Below are positions 18,680 through 27,268 of a stretch of DNA of 64,000 nucleotides, one piece after another (position 1 is the first letter of the stretch; every line of letters begins with the position of its first letter). A program made the translations under genes and the position numbers. The stretch spans positions 3,780,020-3,844,019 of the forward strand of contig NZ_CP161920.1 of assembly GCF_040819555.1 (NCBI RefSeq), written 5' to 3'. Source of the DNA: Nitratireductor sp. GISD-1A_MAKvit. Lineage in GTDB: Bacteria; Pseudomonadota; Alphaproteobacteria; Rhizobiales; Rhizobiaceae. The notes under the pieces were generated by a model. The model saw only the letters and a list, made by a program, of their open reading frames with translations. It searched no databases and was not told the origin of the DNA.

Positions 18680-19421
18680 TCGCGATTTCGCCGCAAATGG
18701 CGGTGCGACCGAACTCGCGGATGCGCTGAACCTGCGCTACGGGCATCTGCCGGCGGAAGAGATCATTGCCGTGGCAATCGATCTGTTTGAAGGTGCCGGG
18801 GGCATTTCGGCAACATCCTCGTTCGGGGCGGATTCGGCGGCTCTTCTGCATTTGATCGCCGAAGCGGAGCCTGGCCTGCCGATCACGTTTCTCGACACCG
18901 GCCAGCACTTTGGCGAGACGCTGCAATATCGCGACCAGCTTGCGGCAGATCTGGGTCTTACCAACATTGTGATCGTGAAGCCGCTCGATGATGCGCTCAA
19001 TGCTGACGATCCCGACGGCATTCTGCACCGGAGCGATACGGAGCGCTGCTGCGCGATCCGCAAGGTGGAGCCCATGGCCCGCGCCGTCGCTCCCTATCGC
19101 GCGTGGTTTACCGGGCGCAAGCGCGGGCAGGCCTCGACACGGGCGGAAATGCCGGTGTTCGAGGCCGTCGGCCCGCGCATCCGCGTCAATCCGCTGGCAC
19201 GGTGGACGACCGAGGATCAGGCCGACTATATGCGCCGGCACGATCTGCGCCAGAACCCGCTTGTGGCTTTCGGCTATCTGTCGATCGGCTGCTTCCCCTG
19301 CACGAGCCCGGTCAAGCCCGGCGAAGACGCGCGCTCCGGCCGCTGGGTCGGACAGGCGAAGACAGAATGCGGCATTCATCTGCCCGGCCTTGAAGCTGCG
19401 CTTCCTTCGGCTTCGGGATAG
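18654..19421 (+). CDS. cysH: Adenylylsulfate (APS/PAPS) reductase CysH
   Basis: 255 residues. The PP-loop-type fold starts around SFGADSAALLHLI. The cysteine pattern RCC (about 129-130), GCFPC (about 212-215) and the catalytic ECGIHL near the C-terminus (about 238) indicate a [4Fe-4S] enzyme. That pattern is typical of assimilatory APS reductases rather than the cluster-free PAPS type. It makes sulfite for CysI using thioredoxin. It starts inside the end of cysI with GGAGG upstream. Confidence 0.92.
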   Translation: MATKPRQLDRDFAANGGATELADALNLRYGHLPAEEIIAVAIDLFEGAGGISATSSFGADSAALLHLIAEAEPGLPITFLDTGQHFGETLQYRDQLAADLGLTNIVIVKPLDDALNADDPDGILHRSDTERCCAIRKVEPMARAVAPYRAWFTGRKRGQASTRAEMPVFEAVGPRIRVNPLARWTTEDQADYMRRHDLRQNPLVAFGYLSIGCFPCTSPVKPGEDARSGRWVGQAKTECGIHLPGLEAALPSASG

Positions 19422-19431
19422 GAGTTTTTTC

Positions 19432-19953
19432 ATGAGCACATCAGACATCCGCCTCTGGTCTCCCGAAGGCTTCCGCGAAAACCGCTGGCACAGGGCCGAG
19501 GATGCCGCCGCGCTCAAAGAGGGCGGGTATGTGATCCTGCCGCTCGCGGTTTTTCTCGAACTCGATGATGAGACGCGCGAAGGTGCTGCGGAGCGTATTG
19601 GCGTCGAGCTTCAGCCGGGCGATGCGCTCGACGCGCTGTTGCCGCATCTCAGACATCTGCCGCTGGTGGCGCTTGCTTTCCCCGCCTTCAACGATGGGCG
19701 CAGCTATTCAAAGGCGGAACTCCTGCGCACCCGCCACGGGTATCGTGGGGAAATCCGGGCAACCGGCGACGTGCTGATCGACCAGGTCGCGCATATGTTC
19801 CGGGTGGGGTTCTCAACGCTGGAGATCGTCAACCCGTACACGATCAGCCAGCTTGAGGCCGGAAAGGAAGCGGGCATTCCGCTTTACTATCAGCCTGCAG
19901 CGAAGGCGGCCGCCGCGCCCGGATCCTATGCCTGGCGGCGTGTTTCTGCCTGA
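19432..19953 (+). CDS. DUF934 protein, sulfate assimilation operon
   Basis: 173 residues. LPLVALAFPAFNDGRSYSKAELLRTR and VLIDQVAHMFRVGFSTLEI are typical of DUF934, a family described as possibly involved in sulfite reduction and encoded next to cysH/cysI across proteobacteria. It has no cysteines or membrane segments. Ten bases separate it from the cysH stop, and the ribosome binding site is GGAG. It is the last gene of the operon. Molecular function is unknown. Confidence 0.87.
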   Translation: MSTSDIRLWSPEGFRENRWHRAEDAAALKEGGYVILPLAVFLELDDETREGAAERIGVELQPGDALDALLPHLRHLPLVALAFPAFNDGRSYSKAELLRTRHGYRGEIRATGDVLIDQVAHMFRVGFSTLEIVNPYTISQLEAGKEAGIPLYYQPAAKAAAAPGSYAWRRVSA

Positions 19954-20248
19954 ATTTCCAGGAATTATGCCAAAAATGCGGGGGCTGGAGGCCCTTCTGC
20001 GGCATTTCATCTCGAAATGTCAGGATTTCGGCCTATATGAGAGCCAAGGGGTGCATTCCGCACAACTTCTGTTATGGTGCGCTCCATCTTGAGTCGCCCT
20101 TAAGCTTGGGCGCCTTTGCATCTTTGCGCCGGCTGATGCCAGGCCCTTGCACCGATGTAGAATAAGATTGACCGAGAGCTGCTCTTCGCGCTTTTAAGCG
20201 CACTGGCCACGCTCAACCATTGAAACGCCAACTGAAGAAGGAAGTCCA
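19954..20248. other. Intergenic region upstream of rpsU, no gene seen
   Basis: About 295 bases between the sulfate operon and rpsU. No convincing frame, RNA gene or strong intrinsic terminator was seen. Several GC-rich partial inverted repeats (around 19970-20015, ATGCCAAAAATGC to GCGGCATTTC) might act at the 3' end of the operon. It should contain the rpsU promoter. Confidence 0.4.
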
Positions 20249-20476
20249 TTGCAGGTTATCGTTCGCGACAACAATGTCGATCAGGCCCTTAAAGTGCTCA
20301 AGAAGAAGATGCAGCGCGAGGGTGTTTTCCGGGAGATGAAATCCCGCCGTTCTTATGAAAAGCCGTCGGAAAAGCGCGCACGCCAGCGTGCCGAAGCTGT
20401 CCGTCGTGCACGCAAGCTGGCCCGCAAGCAGGCCCAGCGCGAAGGCCTTCTGCCGAAGAAGCGCCGCGCAGCCTAA
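20249..20476 (+). CDS. rpsU: 30S ribosomal protein S21
   Basis: 75 residues, [20 protein letters not shown], with the highly basic C-terminus KKRRAA typical of bS21. The start is TTG at 20249, preceded by AAGAAGGAAG; no ATG gives the conserved N-terminus. bS21 acts in initiation on the small subunit. It is monocistronic, with a strong terminator downstream. Confidence 0.96.
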   Translation: MQVIVRDNNVDQALKVLKKKMQREGVFREMKSRRSYEKPSEKRARQRAEAVRRARKLARKQAQREGLLPKKRRAA

Positions 20477-20513
20477 GGGCTGTCGCCCAGGCTTGACCTG
20501 GCTATCGGATTTG

Positions 20514-20552
20514 AAAACAGGGACGGTGCGGCTCAGGCCCCGTCCCTGTTTT
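20514..20552 (+). terminator. Rho-independent terminator after rpsU
   Basis: AAAACAGGGACGG and CCGTCCCTGTTTT form a 13-base perfect stem around a 13-base loop. The T-run makes it usable from the plus strand, and the A-run makes it bidirectional for the convergent small gene. Confidence 0.9.
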
Positions 20553-20578
20553 GATTCACGGATTATGCGTGAAGTGGA

Positions 20579-20782
20579 TCAGCCGGCGCGGCGCTCTGCC
20601 TCGTCAAGCTTGCCCAGAAGGTCGTGAAACTCTTCCGGCATCTCGGCATCCAGCGAGAAATGCGGCATTCTGTTGAGAAACCGCGTATTTTCGGGGTGGC
20701 CAAGACGCTGTCTGACACTGCGCGCAGTGTCAGCGCGACTTGCATCGCTCCGGCGCTCCTGTCGTTTGCTGTGCTGCGTCAT
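20579..20782 (-). CDS. Small hypothetical protein with a NepR-like C-terminal stretch
   Basis: 67 residues. A strong ribosome binding site (GGGCAAGGACA directly before ATG) supports it. The basic N-terminus is followed by MPEEFHDLLGKLDEAERR, which loosely recalls the second helix of NepR anti-sigma factors (PDRFLDLLxxLD), but the first NepR helix is missing and no PhyR or EcfG gene is nearby. The coding region contains a perfect 22-base palindrome (20712-20733). It converges on rpsU and shares its bidirectional terminator. It is probably a real gene; function is unknown. Confidence 0.6.
   Translation of the reverse strand: MTQHSKRQERRSDASRADTARSVRQRLGHPENTRFLNRMPHFSLDAEMPEEFHDLLGKLDEAERRAG
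20712..20733. repeat. Perfect 22-base palindrome inside a small gene
   Basis: The half-site CTGACACTGCG is followed with no spacer by its exact reverse complement. It lies within the coding sequence of the small hypothetical gene, about 50-70 bases after its start codon, so it could be an operator, a nucleoid-protein site or an mRNA hairpin. The symmetry is seen directly; the role is unknown. Confidence 0.8.
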
Positions 20783-20902
20783 TGTCCTTGCCCAATCGTT
20801 TTAAATCGCACTCGGTGAGTTAAACCGTCAGACGGGGATTTGTTCCGAGGAATGAGGCGCTTCAGCCACATTCGAGCAACAGGGTAAATTTTTCCTAAAA
20901 TC

Positions 20903-21931
20903 TTAAATATCGACCCAGGTGTCGGAAATTCGATATCCCTCGGGCCATGGATCGGCAGGGTCGAGCATCAATTGGTGCGTGCCTGTGACCCAGCCACGGC
21001 CAGCGATCTCCGGAATGATAGCCGGCTTATTGCCTGCGCGGGTTTCTCCCGCAATGCGGCACTCGAAACGCGAGCCGAGCACGGACACACCCGTGAAACG
21101 GTCGCCCGGTTTCATGTGGCCTCGTGCGTGTAGCACGGCCATGCGGGCGGAACAGCCGGTGCCGGTGGGCGAGCGGTCGAGCTTTGCCGGACGGATGACC
21201 ACCGTGTTGCGCCCCATGAGACCATCGGCCGTTTTTTCCACCGGCAGGGCGAGCTGGCAGAAGGAGATGTGATCCCATTCCGGATTTTCAGGATGGGAGA
21301 AGCCAAGCTGCTCATTGGCAGCCCGTGTGATCTTTGCCCCGGTTTCGGCCAGATCGCGGGCTTCATCGGGCGTGACGGAGAAGCCGAGGGCGGCGGCATC
21401 GGCGATGACGAAACTGTCGCCGCCATAGGCGGTATCGACCGTCAGCGTGCCGAGACCCGCAACCTCGAGAGGCGCGTCCAGACGGTCGGCGAAGGAGGGC
21501 ACATTGGTGACGCGGATACGCTCGGCCTTGCCATTGCGGCATTCGGCGACCACGTGAACGAGACCGCCCGGCGCTTCCAGTACGATTTTCGTCTCGGGCT
21601 CGGTCATGGGCACGATGCCCGTGTCGAGGAGCACTGTGGCGACGCAGATGGAGTTGGAACCCGACATGGGCGGCGTGTCTTCCGGCTCCATGATGATAAA
21701 GCCCATATCCGCTGCGGGGTTTTTCGGCGGGACGAGTAGATTGACATGGCGGAAGACGCCGCCGCGCGGCTCATTGAGCACAAAGTTGCGCAGCTTGCCG
21801 TCGCTGGCGATGAAATTGCGCTGCTCCCACAGCGTATCGCCCGGCGGCGGCAGGACGCCACCGACAATGACGTCGCCCACCTCGCCCTCGGCATGGCAGG
21901 AGACGATGTGAATGGCTCGGCTGGAACGCAC
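20903..21931 (-). CDS. Proline racemase superfamily enzyme with Ser/Thr active site
   Basis: 342 residues. The fold is that of proline racemase/4-hydroxyproline epimerase. The first catalytic position, normally Cys in MCGHGT, is Ser here ([12 protein letters not shown], about 88-99). The second, normally Cys in SPCGTGTSA, is Thr ([12 protein letters not shown], about 253-264). With both cysteines replaced it should not be a standard two-base epimerase. Within the superfamily a Thr at the second site is linked to trans-3-hydroxy-L-proline dehydratases, so a dehydratase is my best guess. It is the last gene of the hydroxyproline cluster, four bases after the MLE-family gene. Confidence 0.82.
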   Translation of the reverse strand: MRSSRAIHIVSCHAEGEVGDVIVGGVLPPPGDTLWEQRNFIASDGKLRNFVLNEPRGGVFRHVNLLVPPKNPAADMGFIIMEPEDTPPMSGSNSICVATVLLDTGIVPMTEPETKIVLEAPGGLVHVVAECRNGKAERIRVTNVPSFADRLDAPLEVAGLGTLTVDTAYGGDSFVIADAAALGFSVTPDEARDLAETGAKITRAANEQLGFSHPENPEWDHISFCQLALPVEKTADGLMGRNTVVIRPAKLDRSPTGTGCSARMAVLHARGHMKPGDRFTGVSVLGSRFECRIAGETRAGNKPAIIPEIAGRGWVTGTHQLMLDPADPWPEGYRISDTWVDI

Positions 21932-21934
21932 GGA

Positions 21935-23047
21935 TCAAACTCCTTCACCAAACGAAAGAACCGGCGCGCCGAGCGCCTCGAAATCGGGCTCGATGCCAAG
22001 CCCCGGTCCTGAGGGCGCCTTCATGCCGCCATTGACGCGTTTCGGCGCGTTGGCGGCGATGGTTTTGGTGCCATAGGAATTGAAATCCGTTGCCGAGAAG
22101 ACGAAATCGGACGGCGTCGACTGTGCCAGATGGGCAATCGCGGCGGTGACGATGTCGCCGCCCCACGTGTCTTCAATGGTCATGGGAATGCCGTGTGCCA
22201 CGCAGACATCGCGCATGGTGCGCGCCTTCGACAGACCGCCGACCTTGGAGATTTTCAGGTTGATGACGTCGAAAGCATCGTCGGCCAGACCGCGCACGAG
22301 CGTATCGAGACCGGTGATGTTTTCATCCATGACGAAAGGCTTTGCCGTGCGCCGGCGGATCGACAGGCATTCATCATAAGTGGGGCATGGCTGCTCGATA
22401 TAGACATCGAGATCGGCCACCGCATCGACCACACGTGCCGCTTCATGGCGGGTCCAGCCGGTGTTGGCGTCGGCAACGAGAATGTCCGTATCGTCGAGGA
22501 TATCGCGGCAGGCGCGGATGCGGGCAATGTCGTCATCCGCATTGCCGCCGACCTTGAGCTGGAACTTGGTGTAGCCCTCGGCCTTGTAACCGGCAATCTT
22601 CTTCGCCATCTGCTCCGGATCTTCCTGCGAAATGGCGCGGTAGAGGCGCACTTCATCCTGCGCGCTGCCGCCAAGAAGCGTGACGAGTGGCAAGCCGCTC
22701 GCCTTGCCGAGAAGATCCCAGCACGCAATGTCGAGCGGAGCCTTTACATAGGGATGCCCGTTGAGTGCCGCATCCATGGTGCGATTGACGAGACCGAGAT
22801 TGGTGGGGTCGAGGCCGATCAGCGTTGGTGCGATTTCCTCAAGCCCGGCCCGCACGCCGCGCGCATAGGACGGCAGATAGGCCGAACCCAGCGGGCAGCA
22901 TTCGGCATAGCCGGTAAGGCCTTCATCCGTCTCGATGGCAACGACGGTGGAATCGAAGACCTCGACAAAATTTCCGTTCGACCAGGAATAGCGGCCTTCC
23001 TTCAGCGGCAGATCGACCTGATAGGCGCGGATAGCTGTGATTTTCAT
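21935..23047 (-). CDS. Enolase-superfamily enzyme, probable cis-3-hydroxy-L-proline dehydratase or hydroxyproline-betaine epimerase
   Basis: 370 residues. It has a mandelate racemase/muconate lactonizing fold. The N-terminal capping domain runs to about residue 125. The barrel carries KFQLKVGG (Lys-x-Lys region, second strand), VADANTGW (Asp metal ligand), [10 protein letters not shown] (Glu), VMDENITG (Asp/Glu) and NLKISKVGG (Lys on the sixth strand). Lysines on both faces are as in racemases or dehydratases acting at proline C2. The neighbourhood with 4-hydroxyproline epimerase favours cis-3-hydroxyproline dehydration or betaine epimerisation, and sequence alone does not separate these. It is cotranscribed with its neighbours. 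Confidence 0.82.
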   Translation of the reverse strand: MKITAIRAYQVDLPLKEGRYSWSNGNFVEVFDSTVVAIETDEGLTGYAECCPLGSAYLPSYARGVRAGLEEIAPTLIGLDPTNLGLVNRTMDAALNGHPYVKAPLDIACWDLLGKASGLPLVTLLGGSAQDEVRLYRAISQEDPEQMAKKIAGYKAEGYTKFQLKVGGNADDDIARIRACRDILDDTDILVADANTGWTRHEAARVVDAVADLDVYIEQPCPTYDECLSIRRRTAKPFVMDENITGLDTLVRGLADDAFDVINLKISKVGGLSKARTMRDVCVAHGIPMTIEDTWGGDIVTAAIAHLAQSTPSDFVFSATDFNSYGTKTIAANAPKRVNGGMKAPSGPGLGIEPDFEALGAPVLSFGEGV

Positions 23048-23064
23048 GGTCTCTCCTCAGGGCT

Positions 23065-23156
23065 TTTCCACTTTTCCTGGAATTGCTTTCTGTCTTGTTG
23101 TTTTACGCAATTCCGGACGGAAAACCGGTACCCACTTTTCCTGGAATTGCTTTAGA
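23065..23156 (-). repeat. TARAGCAATTCC interspersed repeat, copy 1
   Basis: On the minus strand it reads TAAAGCAATTCCAGGAAAAG, then ACCGGTTTTCCGTCCGGAATTGCG, followed by a second GCAATTCCAGGAAAAGTGG unit. The GCAATTCC/GGAATTGC arms can pair. The core 23099-23152 is nearly identical to copy 2 near 29.8 kb. The repeat begins with the stop codon of the 4-hydroxyproline epimerase gene. Similar elements are common in Rhizobiales intergenic regions. Confidence 0.85.
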
Positions 23157-24153
23157 CGACAACAAAGCCGTGGGCATAAGGATCGCGGTCGTCGATCATG
23201 ATCGTATTGTAGCCCGTGACGCGCGCCCAGCCGGCGACCGAAGGCACGATGGCGGGTTTGCCGGCAATTTGCGTTTCGGCCTCCACACGGCCCTCGAACA
23301 TGGAACCAATGATGCTTTCATGGACGAAATCATCGCCGGGTTTCAAAAGCCCCCTGGCATGCCAGTGCGCCATGCGGGCGGAGGTGCCCGTACCACAGGG
23401 CGAGCGGTCGATCGCCTTGTCTCCATAAAACACCGCATTGCGGGCATGCGCTTGCGGCTGCATGGGACGGCCGGTCCACAGAATGTGGCTCAACCCCCTG
23501 ATGTCGGGCTTTTCTGGATGGACGAAATCGTATTTCGCGTTGAGGGCTGCGCGCAGTTTCGGGCTCCAGCCGATGAGCTCGCCCGCCGTATGATTTGCCA
23601 TATCCTCGAAGGCCGCCTGCGGCTCGACGATGGCGTAGAAATTGCCGCCATAGGCGACATCGACCGTGATTTCGCCCAGCCCCTCGACCTCTGCGGTCAG
23701 CCCGGTGGAATGCACGAAGGCAGGCACATTGGTGAGGCGCACCTTTTCGACAAAACGGTCGTTCTGCTCATATTCCGCGACGACGAGACCCGCCGGCGTA
23801 TCGAGGCGCACCACACCGGGCTCGCGCGGACGGATGAGGCCATTCTCGATGCCGATGGTGATGGTGCCGATGGTGCCATGCCCGCACATGGGCAGGCAGC
23901 CGGACGTTTCGATGAAGAGGATGCCGATATCGCAATCCTCCCGCGTGGGCGGATAGAGGATGGAGCCGGACATCATGTCGTGGCCGCGCGGCTCGAACAT
24001 CAGGCCGGTGCGGATCCAGTCATACTCGGCGAGGAAGTGCGCGCGACGCTCCAGCATTGTGGAGCCCTGGAGCTGCGGACCGCCACCGGCCACGACCCGC
24101 ACGGGGTTTCCGCAGGTGTGTCCGTCGATACAGGTGAAAGTGCTGACCGCCAT
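23152..24153 (-). CDS. 4-hydroxyproline 2-epimerase
   Basis: 333 residues. It has both classical catalytic cysteines of the proline racemase family: PMCGHGTIGTIT (about 90) and SPCGTGTSARMAHW (about 253). ESIIGSMFEGRVE follows. It converts trans-4-hydroxy-L-proline to cis-4-hydroxy-D-proline, the entry step of bacterial hydroxyproline breakdown. The adjacent D-amino acid oxidoreductase (12 bases upstream) would take the product on, which supports 4-hydroxyproline over proline as substrate. Its TAA lies within an interspersed repeat. Confidence 0.9.
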   Translation of the reverse strand: MAVSTFTCIDGHTCGNPVRVVAGGGPQLQGSTMLERRAHFLAEYDWIRTGLMFEPRGHDMMSGSILYPPTREDCDIGILFIETSGCLPMCGHGTIGTITIGIENGLIRPREPGVVRLDTPAGLVVAEYEQNDRFVEKVRLTNVPAFVHSTGLTAEVEGLGEITVDVAYGGNFYAIVEPQAAFEDMANHTAGELIGWSPKLRAALNAKYDFVHPEKPDIRGLSHILWTGRPMQPQAHARNAVFYGDKAIDRSPCGTGTSARMAHWHARGLLKPGDDFVHESIIGSMFEGRVEAETQIAGKPAIVPSVAGWARVTGYNTIMIDDRDPYAHGFVVV

Positions 24154-24165
24154 GGTGTTTTCCTG

Positions 24166-25425
24166 TCAAAACCGGTCGGGCCGGAAGGGCGATATGTCGA
24201 TGGGTGGATTTCGATCAAGGATCAGATCAGTGATGAGCCGCGCCGTGGCCGCCGACTGGGTGAGCCCCAGATGACCGTGGCCGAAGGCATGGAGAATGCG
24301 CGGGCTGGACGGGGCGCGACCGATGACGGGAAGTGAATCGGGCATTGAGGGGCGCGAACCCATCCACTCCGTGCCGCCTTCGCGTTTCAGCCCCGGCAGG
24401 AAGCCGGCAGCCTTGTCGAGCATATGCCGGGCGCGCCTGAAATTGACCGGGGCATCGAAGCCGGCAAGCTCGGACGCGCCGCCCACACGGATGCCGGTGG
24501 CAAGCGGCGTGACGACAAACCCATGCGCGGGGAAGATGACCTGACGTTTCAGATCGAAACTGCCGGGTGGCAGCGTGGTGTTGTAGCCGCGCTCAGGCGT
24601 GACAGGCAGTTTCTTCCCGAGTGCGGCGGTGAGCCTGCTCGACCACGGCCCGGCGGCGAGAACCGCATGGCCGGCCATGAGCCTGCGGCTGTCCTCAAGC
24701 GTGATGCAGACGCCTTCGGCATCCGGATGCATGTGCGAGACCGTGCCTTTGATCAGCTCGACGCCACGCGCCCGGACGGCTTCCAGCAGGGCAAGCGCAT
24801 AGTCGCGCGGGTCGCTGACCGTTTTCCACTGCGGCAGGAACACGCCCCTCACCAGCCTCGGCGAGAGGCCCGGCTGCAATTCGGCAAGGCGCGCGCCTTC
24901 CACGTGCTCGATCTCGACGCCGGCCTTTTCGCAACGCTCCCAGCTCTTCAGCGAGGCGCGCCATGCGGCCTCGCTCTCATAGAGCTCCAGAGCGCCATCA
25001 TGGCGAACCAGATGATCGAGGTCCGCTTCTTTCGTGAGGGTCGCGGTCTCAGCTTCAGAGAGCCTGTTCAGCGCCGCCTGCGCCGCCGTGCTGGCCTCGA
25101 TGCGGTCTGGCATGGAGGCGCGGAAGAAGCGCAGAAGCCAGGGCAGAACCTTTGGGAACTCCGCCGGCGGAATGGAGAGCGGCCCCAGCGGATCGAACAG
25201 CCATTTGGGCGCCTTGAAGAGAATGCCGGGCGACGCGAGCGGGAGGATGGCCGGGAAAGCAAAGGCACCGGCATTGCCCCGGCTTGCGGCATTGGCCGGA
25301 GCATCGCGCTCGATGAGCGTGACCTTCCGGCCTTCCTGCGCCAGCCGGAATGCGGTGGCGATGCCGATGATGCCGCCACCTATGATGGCGACATCGGCTC
25401 GATCTTCCGCCCGGGCTTTGCCCAT
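24166..25425 (-). CDS. FAD-dependent D-amino acid (cis-4-hydroxy-D-proline) dehydrogenase
   Basis: 419 residues. The N-terminal FAD motif is DVAIIGGGIIGIATAFRLAQEGRKVTLIE-like (about 11-40). The C-terminal DAO-type stretch PVIGRAPSSPRILHAFGHGHLGLT is conserved. The length matches DadA-type enzymes. Between a hydroxyproline epimerase and a semialdehyde dehydrogenase gene, the likely reaction is oxidation of cis-4-hydroxy-D-proline to a pyrroline carboxylate. Electron acceptor unknown; such enzymes are usually membrane-associated dehydrogenases. Confidence 0.88.
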   Translation of the reverse strand: MGKARAEDRADVAIIGGGIIGIATAFRLAQEGRKVTLIERDAPANAASRGNAGAFAFPAILPLASPGILFKAPKWLFDPLGPLSIPPAEFPKVLPWLLRFFRASMPDRIEASTAAQAALNRLSEAETATLTKEADLDHLVRHDGALELYESEAAWRASLKSWERCEKAGVEIEHVEGARLAELQPGLSPRLVRGVFLPQWKTVSDPRDYALALLEAVRARGVELIKGTVSHMHPDAEGVCITLEDSRRLMAGHAVLAAGPWSSRLTAALGKKLPVTPERGYNTTLPPGSFDLKRQVIFPAHGFVVTPLATGIRVGGASELAGFDAPVNFRRARHMLDKAAGFLPGLKREGGTEWMGSRPSMPDSLPVIGRAPSSPRILHAFGHGHLGLTQSAATARLITDLILDRNPPIDISPFRPDRF

Positions 25426-25442
25426 CCCTTCCCTCCTTGCGA

Positions 25443-26900
25443 TCAGGGCTGCGTGTAGGCCGTCTTCACCGTCGTGTAGAACTCGACGGCATAGCGCCCC
25501 TGCTCGCGCGAACCGAAGCTCGAGCCCTTCGTGCCGCCGAAAGGCACGTTGTAGTCAACACCGGCGGTCGGCAGGTTGACCATGACCATGCCGGCCTCCG
25601 ACTTCTGCTTGAAGTCGCTCGCATATTTGAGCGAAGTGGTGCAGATGCCCGAGGAAAGACCAAAGCTTGTGTCGTTGGCGACACTGAGTGCCTCCTCGTA
25701 ATCCTTGACGCGGATGACGCTGGCGACAGGGCCGAAAACCTCTTCGCGATTGATGCGCATGTCGTTGCTGGTCTCGGTGAAGAGTGCTGGCGCCATGTAG
25801 AAGCCGGGTTTCTCCAGTGTCAGCCGCTCTCCGCCGATGGCGAGCTTTCCGCCTTCCTGTCCAGCGATCTCCACATAGGAGAGGTTCTGTTCGAGCTGTT
25901 TTTCATCGACCACCGGCCCCATCTGGGTCTTGGGGTCGAGCGCATCGCCGACGACGAGGGACTTGAGCTGTTCAGTCAGTGCGGAAACGAAACGGTCGTG
26001 AATGCCCTCCGTCACAACAAGCCGGCTTGAAGCCGTGCAACGCTGGCCGGTGGAGAAGAATGCGCCGTTGAGTGCGGCACCGACCGCCACATCGAGGTCG
26101 GCATCGTCCAGAACCACGAGCGGGTTCTTGCCGCCCATTTCGAGCTGGACCTTCTTCAGATGCTCGCCACAGGCTGCAGCAATGCCGCGTCCGGTTGGCA
26201 CGGAGCCGGTGAAGGAGATGGCCCGGACCTTCGGGTTTTCGATCATGCGCGGGCCGAGCTCGGAGCCGCGACCGGCGACCATGTTGAAGACGCCCTCGGG
26301 CAGGCCGGAGCGGGAAAGGATTTCCGCCAGCGCCCAGGCCGAGCCCGGAACCAGCTCTGCCGGCTTCAGCACAACCGCATTGCCATAGGCGAGCGCCGGG
26401 GCGATTTTCCACGCCGGGATGGCAATGGGGAAGTTCCACGGGGTGATCATGCCGATAACGCCCATGGGCTCGCGGCGCATGTCCACCTCGACGCCGGGGC
26501 GGATGGAATCAAGGCGCTCGCCCGGCAGGCGCACGGCCTCTCCTGCGAAGAACTTGAACACCTGACCGGCGCGCACCACTTCGCCGATGCCTTCGGCCAG
26601 TGTCTTGCCTTCCTCGCGGGAGAGGAGATGGCCAAGCTCGTCCTTGCGGGCAATGATCTCATTGCCGACAGCGTCAAGCACATCGAAGCGCTGCTGTGGC
26701 GTGGACCGCGCCCAGCCCGGTGCTGCATCATGAGCGGCGTCGATGGCTCGGTCGAGGTCGGCTGCGCCAGAACGCGCCGCAAGGCCAACGACATCGCGCG
26801 TGTCGGACGGGTTGATGTTTTCAACCTGGCTGTCGCCCTCGATCCACTCGCCGGCAATGTGGTTCTTGAAATGATAGGTGCGTGCTTCGCTTGTCGCCAT
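25443..26900 (-). CDS. Aldehyde dehydrogenase, probable alpha-ketoglutarate semialdehyde dehydrogenase
   Basis: 485 residues. It has the canonical ALDH signatures: TPWNFPIAIPAWK (cofactor), FTGSVPTGRGIA, the catalytic Glu in LEMGGKNPLVV, and the catalytic Cys in FFSTGQRCTASSR (about 288). The final step of hydroxyproline breakdown oxidises 2,5-dioxopentanoate to alpha-ketoglutarate, and the context points to that substrate. It is the first gene of the five-gene minus-strand operon, read away from the GntR regulator. The pathway's deaminase (DapA-like) is not in the cluster. Confidence 0.87.
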   Translation of the reverse strand: MATSEARTYHFKNHIAGEWIEGDSQVENINPSDTRDVVGLAARSGAADLDRAIDAAHDAAPGWARSTPQQRFDVLDAVGNEIIARKDELGHLLSREEGKTLAEGIGEVVRAGQVFKFFAGEAVRLPGERLDSIRPGVEVDMRREPMGVIGMITPWNFPIAIPAWKIAPALAYGNAVVLKPAELVPGSAWALAEILSRSGLPEGVFNMVAGRGSELGPRMIENPKVRAISFTGSVPTGRGIAAACGEHLKKVQLEMGGKNPLVVLDDADLDVAVGAALNGAFFSTGQRCTASSRLVVTEGIHDRFVSALTEQLKSLVVGDALDPKTQMGPVVDEKQLEQNLSYVEIAGQEGGKLAIGGERLTLEKPGFYMAPALFTETSNDMRINREEVFGPVASVIRVKDYEEALSVANDTSFGLSSGICTTSLKYASDFKQKSEAGMVMVNLPTAGVDYNVPFGGTKGSSFGSREQGRYAVEFYTTVKTAYTQP

Positions 26901-27268
26901 TATCTGAATATCCCGAATTGGAAAGTTTCTGCTCTGCCAGACCCTAGACCAGTCACGGTGGGCCAGTCATGCGATGCTTCATTATGCCAGCCTGTCATTT
27001 GCGCATGAAACACACGTCCCGCCCCGTCTCTGTGTCAGACCGCCATCTTTTGTCGCCAGTCACGAGGATGAAACTGCTGGAGAACCCAACCGATCCTGCG
27101 GTGCCGACAAAACCGCCGGCGCATGTTTAACTCATATTGGATCCAATATACAATCATAATTATCAGGACAACCGCCACAAGCTGGTGCAAAGACACAGGA
27201 AAAGGTTGGCGCGGTCGATATGGCAGTGCACCATGGAGTAAGCTCGCAAGGACGGGTCGAGGCAGGAC
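26901..27268. other. Intergenic control region between the hydroxyproline operon and its regulator
   Basis: 368 bases between divergent genes. It contains a perfect 16-base palindrome (27134-27149) in an AT-rich patch (about 27128-27165), the obvious place for divergent promoters. No gene or RNA was recognised. Short frames here lack ribosome binding sites. Confidence 0.6.
27134..27149. promoter_or_regulatory. Perfect palindrome, candidate GntR/FCD operator
   Basis: ATATTGGATCCAATAT is an exact 16-base palindrome, of the T-G-G-N-C-C-A style bound by FadR/FCD-type GntR proteins. It lies 120 bases before the GntR gene and 234 bases before the semialdehyde dehydrogenase gene, in the AT-rich shared control region. 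The symmetry is seen; binding by the neighbouring regulator is inferred. Confidence 0.65.

Noticed and set aside
19853..20092. A 79-codon plus-strand frame overlapping the end of the DUF934 gene
   Set aside because: It overlaps the DUF934 coding end in another frame and shows no conserved feature or ribosome binding site.
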